A stretch of DNA of 9,782 nucleotides, taken from the NCBI GenBank assembly GCA_910579125.1, contig CAJTTH010000020.1, positions 44,237 to 54,018 on the forward strand. Direction: 5' to 3'. Under the pieces are notes generated by a model. It searched no databases, was not told the DNA's origin, and saw only the letters and a list, made by a program, of their open reading frames with translations. The DNA comes from an uncultured Oscillospiraceae bacterium. Lineage in GTDB: Bacteria; Bacillota; Clostridia; Oscillospirales; Ruminococcaceae. Both the position numbers and the translations under genes were made by a program. Shown one piece after another: positions 1 through 6,060 of the stretch (the first letter of the stretch is position 1; every line of letters begins with the position of its first letter).

Positions 1-10
1 GTGATTGCTA

Positions 11-39
11 TTGAAAAAAACGTTGTATTTTATTAAACT
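11..39 (+). promoter_or_regulatory. possible promoter of the chemoreceptor gene
   Basis: TTGAAA at 11-16 is followed after 17 bp by TAAACT at 34-39, a 4/6 match to a sigma-A -10 box in a very A/T-rich leader. No sigma-28-like motif of the kind often found before motility genes was seen. The weak -10 and the nearness of the window edge keep this uncertain; a promoter further left cannot be excluded. Confidence 0.35.
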
Positions 40-74
40 TATATATACAAATTTTCAAATGGGGAGAACGAACT

Positions 75-2057
75 ATGAAAAGAAGAAGTCTGCTTACAAG
101 CATTTTGTTATCTTCTGCGGGAATGCTGGCGGCTGCGCTTGTCGCGGTCTGTTTGATTTTTTCCGTGAACGTAAATATCAGATACACGACCTCAATAAAG
201 TCAGATCTGTATCATACCGTAGCGGCTGAATCCGCGAAAATGGACACATGGTTTACTAAGCACACGACCATAGCTGAGGATTTTGCCAAGTCCGCCGAGA
301 AACAAAACCTTCACGATGAAGCGCTGCAAGAATATATGCTGGACGTCGTTCACACCACGTCGGAAAGCATTATGAACGGATATCTCGCGTGGGAGACCGA
401 TACGGTGGGAATGGTGTGCAGCGTTTACCCTGTAGATGAGGATTACGTCGCACAGGAGCGCGGCTGGTATCAAAGCGCCAAAAGCACCCGCTCCACGATC
501 GTTACAGACCCGTACATAGACGCGATCACGGGAAAAATCGTTATCACGGTTGCCAGTCCGCTGCTTTCGGGGAACGACGTGCTCGGCGTGTGCGGTCTGG
601 ATATCGAGATAAGCGAGATCGTTTCCATAAGTCAGGAACTTAAAGCTGACGAGGGCGGATACGCGGTTCTGGTTGACAGCTCCGACAACATAGTAGCTCA
701 TGCCGAAAATCAGGAGTATTCGCACAGGCTGCTTGAGGACGGCAAGACCGAAAAGGTAACAAAGCTCGTTGATATTGCGCCGATCTACAGCGAGGTTCTT
801 GCGGCGGCGGGCAGCACAAACGTTGTTTCGGGAAAGGGCTATGACGGCTCTATGCGCTATTTCCCCGTTGTTCCTATCGGCGACACGGGATGGAAGGTGC
901 TTTACGCGGCGGATTACAACGAGGCGATGTCGCGGCTTAACAACATTATCATACTGGCGGTGATCGTTTCGCTGGCGGCGATATTCGGCGGCGGTATGTT
1001 CTTCCGGATGAAATTCACGAAGCGTCTGAAACCGCTGTCGGAGATAGAGAATATCGTCACAAATATGTCGAACGGCGTTCTGGAGCACAACTACCCCAAA
1101 GCCGCAAACGACGAGATCGGCACAATATGCGGCGCGCTTATGAGAACCAACGCTTCGCTGAAATCATATATCGACGGGATAGAACAGATCCTTTCGGATA
1201 TGTCGGACGGCAGGTTCGCGTACAACAGCGACGTTCAATTCGTCGGGGAATTTACCGCCATGGAGAAGTCGATAAAGCACATCTGCGAGGCAATGACCTC
1301 GACGTTCGCGGAACTTAACACGATCTCGGAGCAGATATCGGGCGGCTCGCGCAGCGTGTCTGTCGGCGCGTCGGAGCTTGCCCGTGCCGTAAATGATGAA
1401 ACACGGCTTATCGTCGACGTTTCCGCCAGCTTCGGCGACATCAACAACAAGGTATCGCAGTCTGTGGAAAACGCGTTTTCGGTCAAAGAAAGGGCGCTCA
1501 AGGCAGCCGATGCGGTAAGCGCGGGCAACGATAAAATGCAGGATCTTGTAAACATTATGGACAGCATTTCGCGCTCCGCGGACGAGATAGTCAAGATCAA
1601 CTCCACGATCGAGGACATAGCGTTCCAGACGAATATACTCGCGCTCAACGCTTCGATTGAGGCGGCACGCGCGGGCGCAGCGGGCAAGGGCTTTGCCGTT
1701 GTCGCGGAAGAAGTGCGCAATCTTGCGGCGAAATCCTCGGATGCTTCAAGGATAACAGCGGAGCTTATCGAGCATACGGTAAAGGCTATCGAGAGCGGCA
1801 CGGAAGCGGTAAACTCAACTGCCGAAATGCTGAGCGGCATCGTTCGCGAAACGGATTCGATAAGCGGCTCGGTATCGGAGATAGCCGACGTTTCCGAAGC
1901 GCAAAAGACCATGCTCGCGGGAATTTCGGAGAAACTCAGGGAAGTAGAAACTGTCATCGAAAAGACAGACTCCGCCGCGCAGAATTCCGCTGCCGCAAGC
2001 GAGGAGCTTGACGGTCAGGCGGCTCTGCTTAAGGAGCATCTCGACCGTTTCGAGTGA
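75..2057 (+). CDS. methyl-accepting chemotaxis protein, predicted amino-acid receptor (dCache-HAMP-MCP signal)
   Basis: A transmembrane chemoreceptor of 660 aa that should bind a ligand outside the cell and control CheA/CheW kinase activity inside. Membrane helix 1 is at about residues 9-31, an extracellular dCache sensor at about 35-285, helix 2 at about 290-310, and HAMP at about 311-366 (KRLKPL motif). A HAMP-like stretch follows at about 365-405, then the cytoplasmic coiled coil to the end. The kinase-contacting hairpin tip is clear at 516-534 (QTNILALNASIEAARAG). In the sensor, Y124, R129, W131, Y132, Y147, D149 and D176 match in identity and spacing the residues known to bind amino acids in dCache_1 receptors such as PctA. 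The C-terminus (HLDRFE) lacks a CheR/CheB-tethering pentapeptide. The start is set by GGGGAG at 61-66, 8 nt before ATG. No che genes are nearby, so it is an orphan receptor, as is common. Confidence 0.96.
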   Translation: MKRRSLLTSILLSSAGMLAAALVAVCLIFSVNVNIRYTTSIKSDLYHTVAAESAKMDTWFTKHTTIAEDFAKSAEKQNLHDEALQEYMLDVVHTTSESIMNGYLAWETDTVGMVCSVYPVDEDYVAQERGWYQSAKSTRSTIVTDPYIDAITGKIVITVASPLLSGNDVLGVCGLDIEISEIVSISQELKADEGGYAVLVDSSDNIVAHAENQEYSHRLLEDGKTEKVTKLVDIAPIYSEVLAAAGSTNVVSGKGYDGSMRYFPVVPIGDTGWKVLYAADYNEAMSRLNNIIILAVIVSLAAIFGGGMFFRMKFTKRLKPLSEIENIVTNMSNGVLEHNYPKAANDEIGTICGALMRTNASLKSYIDGIEQILSDMSDGRFAYNSDVQFVGEFTAMEKSIKHICEAMTSTFAELNTISEQISGGSRSVSVGASELARAVNDETRLIVDVSASFGDINNKVSQSVENAFSVKERALKAADAVSAGNDKMQDLVNIMDSISRSADEIVKINSTIEDIAFQTNILALNASIEAARAGAAGKGFAVVAEEVRNLAAKSSDASRITAELIEHTVKAIESGTEAVNSTAEMLSGIVRETDSISGSVSEIADVSEAQKTMLAGISEKLREVETVIEKTDSAAQNSAAASEELDGQAALLKEHLDRFE

Positions 2058-2076
2058 GATATTGCGTTTGTGTCAA

Positions 2077-2105
2077 ATAAGTGATTTTTCCGTCGTATAA
2101 GTGAT
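2077..2105 (+). repeat. tandem 9-bp direct repeat upstream of a promoter
   Basis: ATAAGTGAT occurs at 2077-2085 and again at 2097-2105, a 20-bp period or about two helical turns. The second copy ends 5 bp before the -35 box of the promoter at 2111-2139. This geometry is that of a tandem activator site, for example for a response regulator. The repeat is seen; the regulatory role is inferred. Confidence 0.4.
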
Positions 2106-2110
2106 GAATG

Positions 2111-2139
2111 TTGAAAATCTCACAAAATCGTGCTATAAT
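2111..2139 (+). promoter_or_regulatory. strong sigma-A promoter with extended -10, reading rightward
   Basis: TTGAAA at 2111-2116 (5/6 to consensus), a 17-bp spacer, and TATAAT at 2134-2139 (6/6) preceded by TG at 2131-2132 to give an extended -10. Transcription should start near 2146. It lies after the chemoreceptor stop and points into the 3' end of the oppositely oriented apbE gene, with no normal gene downstream. It may serve a small RNA or an antisense transcript. Confidence 0.75.
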
Positions 2140-2145
2140 GTAAAG

Positions 2146-2256
2146 GCAGAGGAACGGTATTGTGAACCAAAATAAGCGGCCTCATATCCTCTTACCGAAT
2201 TGCCGTTCCGATGCAGAATACCTTGGGTCCCGGCGTATACCGGGACTTTCAAGGTT
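2146..2256 (+). ncRNA. candidate structured small RNA
   Basis: The segment downstream of the strong promoter folds on paper into two stable elements. Hairpin one pairs 2151-2161 with 2198-2209 (GGAACGG with CCGTTCC, then a wobble, an A-T pair, one bulge and two more pairs). A second tier lies inside it, pairing 2173-2179 with 2188-2194. Hairpin two pairs CCTTG at 2221-2225 with CAAGG at 2250-2254 and GTCCCGG at 2227-2233 with CCGGGAC at 2240-2246. It does not show the conserved sequences of SRP RNA, tmRNA or RNase P RNA, and I could not recognise 6S RNA. There is no clear U-tract, so the 3' end is a guess. A weak alternative is a 51-codon ORF from GTG at 2162. Confidence 0.35.
2221..2254 (-). 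terminator. hairpin that may end apbE transcription
   Basis: Arms 2221-2225/2250-2254 (5 bp) and 2227-2233/2240-2246 (7 bp, GC-rich) enclose a 6-nt loop. On the minus strand the hairpin starts 30 nt after the apbE stop, the right place for a terminator. Only TATT follows on that strand, and only TTTAT on the plus strand, so as an intrinsic terminator it is weak in both directions. It could equally be the 3' hairpin of the candidate RNA on the plus strand. Confidence 0.4.
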
Positions 2257-2283
2257 TATGAGAAGAACGGTTTCGCGAGAAGC

Positions 2284-3291
2284 TCACTCAACAACCTTAA
2301 CGATGAAATTCTTATGAACCTCATCGAGCGTGAATTTGTCGGCGATCCCCTTGGTTATCAGTACTTCGGCGTTATCCGTTATCAGGATAACATCGAAGTT
2401 TTTATTTTCGCGCCAAAAATCCGTCGCCCCTTTTTCGCCCATAACAAAAAGAGCCGTTGAAAGCGCGTCGCACAGCTTTCCCTCGGCGGCAACCACCGTT
2501 GCGGAAAGAAGTCCGTTATCGACGGGACAGCCGTTCGCGGGGTCTATGATATGTCCGTAGACAGTGCCGTCCTCGGCGGTGAAGCACCGCTCGTAGTTGC
2601 CGGAGGTAACGACTGCGCAGTCCGAGACGGTCAGCACCCCGATGTTCCCCGCACCCGTCGGGTCTTTAAGCCCAAGCCGCCAATCGCCGCCGTCGGGCTT
2701 TGTTCCGATAAGCTGAACGTTTCCCCCGAGGTTGACGAGCGCGGAGGAGACGCCGTGTTCGCGGAGTATGCGCACCGTTTCATCGCCGGCGTAGCCCTTG
2801 GCGACTGCACCCGTATCGAGCATCATGCCCTCGCCGAGTGTAACGGAGTTTCCGTTCACGGTGACGCGACCGAAGCCGACGTTTTCCAACAGCTTTGCGA
2901 TCTCGCCGTCGGAGGGAACGCGCTTATTGTCGGCGGTAAAGCCCCACGCGTTAAGTACGGGATATATTGTCGGGTCGAGAGCGCCGTTTGTTTTGTCTGC
3001 GATTTCCAGCGCGAACGAGACTAACTTCGCCGTTTCGGAGCTTACGGAGGAAGCGCCGAGGTGATTGACGGCGTAGATATCACTGTTTTCGTCGGTGACG
3101 GACAGCAGCCCTTCAAGCTCGTTAATGCGCCGCGCCGCCGCTTTAACGCCCTCCTCCGCGCTGCCGCCAAAGGCGTTTATGCTCATGAACGTATCCATTG
3201 CAAAAAAATCATATGAGTACTCCGCGTCCGAGCCGGCGGAGCAGGCGGTCAACAGAATACATATTATAATAAGCAGTATCTTCAGTTTCAT
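2284..3291 (-). CDS. apbE: FAD:protein FMN transferase, lipoprotein (ApbE family)
   Basis: ApbE enzymes use FAD to attach FMN covalently to a Thr/Ser of exported flavoproteins (RnfG/NqrC-type subunits and extracellular electron-transfer proteins), with Mg2+. This 335-aa protein has a lipoprotein signal peptide with lipobox LTAC (Cys17), so it should sit on the outer face of the membrane. Family motifs are in order: LDPTIYPVLNAWGF (105-118), LDTGAVAKGYAGD (158-170), ALVNLGGN (184-191), TSGNYERCF (229-237), HIIDPANG (247-254), and CDALSTALFVMG (274-285), which holds the usual metal-binding Asp275. Length is normal and no motif is broken. GGGAG lies 7 nt before ATG on the minus strand and a consensus promoter lies just upstream. 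It converges on the chemoreceptor gene and is divergent from the YcxB-like gene. No flavinylation target (FMN-binding domain protein) is in the window, so its substrate is unknown. Confidence 0.96.
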   Translation of the reverse strand: MKLKILLIIICILLTACSAGSDAEYSYDFFAMDTFMSINAFGGSAEEGVKAAARRINELEGLLSVTDENSDIYAVNHLGASSVSSETAKLVSFALEIADKTNGALDPTIYPVLNAWGFTADNKRVPSDGEIAKLLENVGFGRVTVNGNSVTLGEGMMLDTGAVAKGYAGDETVRILREHGVSSALVNLGGNVQLIGTKPDGGDWRLGLKDPTGAGNIGVLTVSDCAVVTSGNYERCFTAEDGTVYGHIIDPANGCPVDNGLLSATVVAAEGKLCDALSTALFVMGEKGATDFWRENKNFDVILITDNAEVLITKGIADKFTLDEVHKNFIVKVVE

Positions 3292-3324
3292 TTCGGTTCT
3301 CCCAACAGCATGATAGGTAATTAA

Positions 3325-3353
3325 ATTTTACCACTGCGCGGAAGAAATGTCAA
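3325..3353 (-). promoter_or_regulatory. sigma-A promoter of apbE
   Basis: Read on the minus strand, TTGACA (3353-3348, perfect) is followed by a 17-bp spacer and TAAAAT (3330-3325, 5/6). The transcript would start near 3318, leaving a leader of about 27 nt that contains the GGGAG ribosome-binding site of apbE. The near-consensus match suggests strong constitutive expression. The -35 lies 24 bp from the edge of the inverted-repeat element to its right. Confidence 0.8.
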
Positions 3354-3376
3354 GCGCCGTACCGGACAAAGCATAT

Positions 3377-3521
3377 TTAAGGCAACACCGCATAATGCGT
3401 GCAAGCAAACGCCGACAACATGACGTTGTCGCAAGATTGCCAAGAGGCGGCAAGGACGCCGCCAACAAAGCAATTTGTGCGACAAAGCGCGAAGCACGGT
3501 AATTGTGCGGTGTTGCCTTAA
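3377..3521. mobile_element. MITE-like element, 145 bp, 16-bp terminal inverted repeats
   Basis: TTAAGGCAACACCGCA at 3377-3392 is matched without error by its reverse complement at 3506-3521. Pairing continues inward with AAT at 3394-3396 against 3502-3504 and CGTGC at 3398-3402 against 3494-3498. The interior holds CGACAAC/GTTGTCG (3413-3419/3425-3431), GGCGGC/GCCGCC (3446-3451/3458-3463) and TTTGT/ACAAA (3474-3478/3482-3486) hairpins. It has no ORF of its own. Size, perfect ends and internal structure fit a non-autonomous miniature transposon or a REP-like repeat. The outer TTAA at both ends is palindromic, so it may be part of the inverted repeat or a TTAA target-site duplication. That it is mobile is inferred; copies elsewhere cannot be seen here. 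Confidence 0.65.
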
Positions 3522-3529
3522 CAGTTCTA

Positions 3530-3548
3530 TGTGAAAAAATTTTTCACA
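3530..3548. promoter_or_regulatory. perfect A/T-rich palindrome, possible operator
   Basis: TGTGAAAAAATTTTTCACA has perfect 9-bp arms about a single central base. It sits just outside the inverted-repeat element and about 17 bp before the poly-T promoter of the YcxB-like gene. The half-sites resemble those of Rex and CRP, but the 7-nt gap between GTGAA and TTCAC does not match Rex (4 nt), and the 9-nt gap between TGTGA and TCACA does not match CRP (6 nt). An unknown regulator or a simple hairpin remains possible. Confidence 0.4.
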
Positions 3549-3564
3549 ATTTTCATTTTACCCC

Positions 3565-3593
3565 TTTTTTTTTTTTCGAATATATGCTATAAT
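3565..3593 (+). promoter_or_regulatory. extended -10 promoter with poly-T -35/spacer region
   Basis: TATAAT at 3588-3593 is perfect and is preceded by TG at 3585-3586 (extended -10). At the correct 17-bp spacing the -35 position is TTTTTT, the first half of a run of 12 T at 3565-3576. The extended -10 compensates for the poor -35. Start of transcription would be near 3600, leaving a leader of about 53 nt before the YcxB-like gene. Slippage in the T run would change spacing or flexibility and could make expression variable; that is inference. Confidence 0.65.
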
Positions 3594-3601
3594 GTAATAG
3601 T

Positions 3602-3620
3602 ATACAATGAAAAGTTGTAT
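3602..3620. promoter_or_regulatory. operator-like inverted repeat at the transcription start
   Basis: ATACAA at 3602-3607 and TTGTAT at 3615-3620 form a 6-bp inverted repeat with a 7-nt spacer, placed from about +2 to +20 of the predicted transcript. This is a typical location for a repressor operator; in RNA it could only be a weak A/U stem. Confidence 0.35.
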
Positions 3621-3652
3621 CAATTTGGAAATAATTGGAAAGAGGTGCCGAA

Positions 3653-4522
3653 ATGGCTTTCTGTGATTTAAAGCCCGTGTGCGTGACCGACGAAGACATC
3701 GGACGTACATATATAATCGGGAGCGTCTTTGCAGTCTACGGGATAGTGGGCGCAGAACCGCCGACGGTTTACAGTTGGGATATGATCCGCACTGTCACGG
3801 TAACGCGCAAAGGGATAACGCTGGAGACCGCGAACAAGAAATTTTCAATCACAAAAAAAGTGTTTACGGAGTCCGAGGAGCTGTTGCGGACGATCGCAAT
3901 TATCGAGTGCAGACAAAAGGAATACGGTTTCGGATATCAGCACGAGAAGCGTATGTTCCCGCTTAAATCCATGTATGTTGAGTGCTCCCCCGGCAAGGAA
4001 ACGTATACGGGCGAGGGAATGCTCGACGACGGCGAGACTGCCTCGGCGTTTATTATGCTGCTGAACTTTAAATTAGTGAAGTTTCTGTGGCTTATCGCGC
4101 TGCTTATTATGTTTGTGACGTTTGGGATGCTGCATTGGTTTATCGGCATAAACCGCAGCAATATCCTGTATTTCGTGCCTATTTCGGTCGCAGCGGGAGG
4201 AATTTCCGCACTGTTGGTGTATATTATAACGCACGCCGTAGCGCGCGCGAAGTTCAGGAAAATGGCGGATATGGATCCCGCGACAAGACAGCCCATTACG
4301 TTTGTGGTCAGCAGAGCGGGCTTTGCCGCTTGCGAGAGTTGCACCTATGAGAGCCGCGACCTTGTGCCGTGGAGCGAAATGGACTACTTTATCGAATCGG
4401 ATAAAATGTTTATCCTGTACAAGAACAACACGGCGGCGGCCTATATCCCAAAAAAGGCGTTTGAGAAAAAGTGCATCGGCGGCATAGCGGATATAATCGC
4501 GTTGAGCCTGGAGCAAAGATAA
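3653..4522 (+). CDS. membrane protein with two PH-like halves, C-terminal YcxB-like domain
   Basis: The role is unknown. This 289-aa protein has a soluble N-terminal region (1-140), two membrane helices (about 142-164 and 170-194) and a C-terminal cytoplasmic domain (about 214-289). The last domain resembles the YcxB-like family: a Trp-containing turn (VPWSEMDYFIES, 238-249), a FILYKNNT strand, and IPKKAF (265-270) before a closing helix. The N-terminal region has the same sort of pattern (YSWDMIRTVTVTRKGITLE, 40-58, then a strand and a helix), so it may be a second PH-like copy. Start ATG 3653 is chosen because AGAGGTG at 3641-3647 lies 5 nt before it; the TTG at 3635 in frame would leave that site inside the gene. 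It is transcribed from the promoter at 3565-3593 and is probably first in a run of three genes, 82 bp before the next. Family membership is by eye. Confidence 0.8.
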   Translation: MAFCDLKPVCVTDEDIGRTYIIGSVFAVYGIVGAEPPTVYSWDMIRTVTVTRKGITLETANKKFSITKKVFTESEELLRTIAIIECRQKEYGFGYQHEKRMFPLKSMYVECSPGKETYTGEGMLDDGETASAFIMLLNFKLVKFLWLIALLIMFVTFGMLHWFIGINRSNILYFVPISVAAGGISALLVYIITHAVARAKFRKMADMDPATRQPITFVVSRAGFAACESCTYESRDLVPWSEMDYFIESDKMFILYKNNTAAAYIPKKAFEKKCIGGIADIIALSLEQR

Positions 4523-4537
4523 AATATCAGCGCGCGG

Positions 4538-4582
4538 CAATTTCATATATTATTAAGAGGACAATTTCAGAAGTGGCGCGCG
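4538..4582 (+). repeat. short repeats in the gap before the 477-aa gene
   Basis: The 82-bp gap holds a direct repeat CAATTTCA at 4538-4545 and 4562-4569 (24-bp period) flanked by GC-rich blocks, CGCGCG at 4531-4536 and 4577-4582, which can pair as a 6-bp stem. No convincing promoter or terminator is present, which supports co-transcription with the upstream gene. The repeat may be a regulatory site, but it is short. Confidence 0.25.
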
Positions 4583-4604
4583 TTCAATATAAGGAGTGAG
4601 AACA

Positions 4605-6038
4605 ATGAACGCTGAAATAAAATCGGAAAAGGTCGATATTAACGGGAAGAGCGTGCTGCTGGTTTCCGTAAAGGACGGAGAGGCGGCGATAGGCACTTGC
4701 TCTGCGGGGCATACCGAAAGCAACGGTAGTGCAAGCTCGCAGACGCGGCTGTTCTACATCGGCAGCGACCCGGTTATCAACCTTATCTGCCCCAATCGGG
4801 GAAATAAGTACAGCGACAAGCTGGTTTCGTTCTGTCCGGGATTTCAGGGCTACGAGCCGAAAATTCACGACGCGCTTGGCAGCAGCTTTAAGAAGCTGAA
4901 TAACGGTGACTCGCTTGAGACGGGACTTCACGACTTGTTCACTCTGCTTGAGGACGGCGTGTATGCAGTGTATATGAACGATTATTATCCGACCGACGGA
5001 AACGGGATATTCTTCTGGGGCGGCTATAACATCTCACACGAGGTGCACGGAACTGCCGAGCGCAGCCGCGCTATCGGCGAACGCACATTTAAACCGTGTT
5101 TTCTTATTCCGACCGAGCCGCTTGACTATTACGCCGCGAAAACAAGAGTCAACATCGACGAGCAGGTAAAGCGCCGCCGCGTTCAGGGAATAGTGTATCA
5201 TCTTACGGGATTGTATTCCGTGGTGCTTAAAGGCCATCACGGCTCGATATGCTGCGTGGACAAGGATATTCCTTACAACTGCGCGGTGATCGAGAAGATA
5301 AGCGAGCCGTATACCGACAGAATAGTTCCTCAGGTGCCCGACGTTGTCTCCGAGCCTATGCCCGAGAATCCCGCAGCTGTACCCGCAGACGGTGAGGAGG
5401 TTCAGGAGACGCCCGCGCCTATTCAGCCTGTCGCACCACCGGTGTTTATTCCTGAGGGCATTACGGGTTTCAGAAGTCCTTCTGTAAAGATACCGCTGGA
5501 ACTTTTCCCGAAGGAAATGTTGCGTCTGATTATCGAGGGCAGACCCGAGTACAAGCCGAGACAGTTCGGTTTGCTGTCGGCTAAACTGAACTCTGCCAAG
5601 CGCAAATCTGTAAGCAACAATGTTTTGCCGTTCTCGATACTCGAGAAGTCCGAACAGATGCCCGACGTTGAGATGATAGAGTCGGCATACGCTATCGATC
5701 AGCTTTCCGACGAGCAGCTTAACTGTCTGCTTCGCGGAGACGTGGAGTGCGACGGCGAGGTCATAGTTTCACCAAATTTCTATTCGAGCATTGTGACCGC
5801 GTGCAATTTTCTGCAATTCAGCAATACGCAGCGGTTTATCGACTTCTCGATAGCGATAATGGATAATCCCGAATTGTCCGCGACGCACGAATATGTCGCT
5901 CACCGCGCGGCGGGTCAGCTTTCAAGCAAAAAGCTGTTCAACTTCTTCAAGAGCGCGGTCGACAGCAAGGACGCTAAGTACGAAAAGATACTTCCCACAG
6001 CACAGGTATTTGTAAACAGATATAACGAAAAGGCTTGA
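4605..6038 (+). CDS. unrecognised two-domain, Cys-containing protein paired with a radical SAM enzyme
   Basis: I do not recognise this 477-aa protein. It has no signal peptide or membrane helix and should be cytoplasmic. An N-terminal domain (about 1-238) carries seven cysteines (C32, C62, C77, C165, C216, C217, C226) and the striking stretch YHLTGLYSVVLKGHHGSICC (198-217), which looks like a conserved core and could bind a metal. A Pro/Glu/Val-rich linker spans about 241-285. The C-terminal domain (about 286-477) is mostly helical, with C374, C382 and C400. Start ATG 4605 is preceded by AAGGAG at 4591-4596 with 8 nt spacing; the GTG at 4596 overlaps that site and is rejected. The radical SAM gene starts only 22 bp after its stop, so the two are almost surely co-expressed. 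It could be substrate, scaffold or chaperone of the enzyme, or act independently. The gene is certain; the function is open. Confidence 0.9.
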   Translation: MNAEIKSEKVDINGKSVLLVSVKDGEAAIGTCSAGHTESNGSASSQTRLFYIGSDPVINLICPNRGNKYSDKLVSFCPGFQGYEPKIHDALGSSFKKLNNGDSLETGLHDLFTLLEDGVYAVYMNDYYPTDGNGIFFWGGYNISHEVHGTAERSRAIGERTFKPCFLIPTEPLDYYAAKTRVNIDEQVKRRRVQGIVYHLTGLYSVVLKGHHGSICCVDKDIPYNCAVIEKISEPYTDRIVPQVPDVVSEPMPENPAAVPADGEEVQETPAPIQPVAPPVFIPEGITGFRSPSVKIPLELFPKEMLRLIIEGRPEYKPRQFGLLSAKLNSAKRKSVSNNVLPFSILEKSEQMPDVEMIESAYAIDQLSDEQLNCLLRGDVECDGEVIVSPNFYSSIVTACNFLQFSNTQRFIDFSIAIMDNPELSATHEYVAHRAAGQLSSKKLFNFFKSAVDSKDAKYEKILPTAQVFVNRYNEKA

Positions 6039-6060
6039 CCGAACAAAAGAGGTGAACGCC

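Noticed and set aside
201..1088. Open frame of 295 codons on the minus strand across the sensor domain
   Set aside because: Antisense to a clear dCache domain with conserved ligand residues; composition (Arg/His/Val) is that of a shadow frame.
1235..1957. Open frame of 240 codons on the minus strand inside the chemoreceptor gene
   Set aside because: Antisense shadow of the repetitive Ala/Ser/Glu coiled coil; no start signal or family resemblance.
2146..2256. SRP RNA, tmRNA or 6S RNA
   Set aside because: No SRP GNRA-domain sequence, no tmRNA tRNA-like end, and no 6S-type long rod with a central bubble; kept only as an unassigned RNA candidate.
2551..3024. Plus-strand open frame opposite apbE
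   Set aside because: Opposes a gene with all family motifs intact; no ribosome-binding site or recognisable domain.
3377..3521. CRISPR array or attachment site
   Set aside because: There is one inverted pair rather than regularly spaced direct repeats, and no integrase or tRNA gene adjoins it.
3530..3548. Rex or CRP binding site
   Set aside because: Half-sites look right, but the central spacing (7 nt between GTGAA and TTCAC, 9 nt between TGTGA and TCACA) does not match either regulator.
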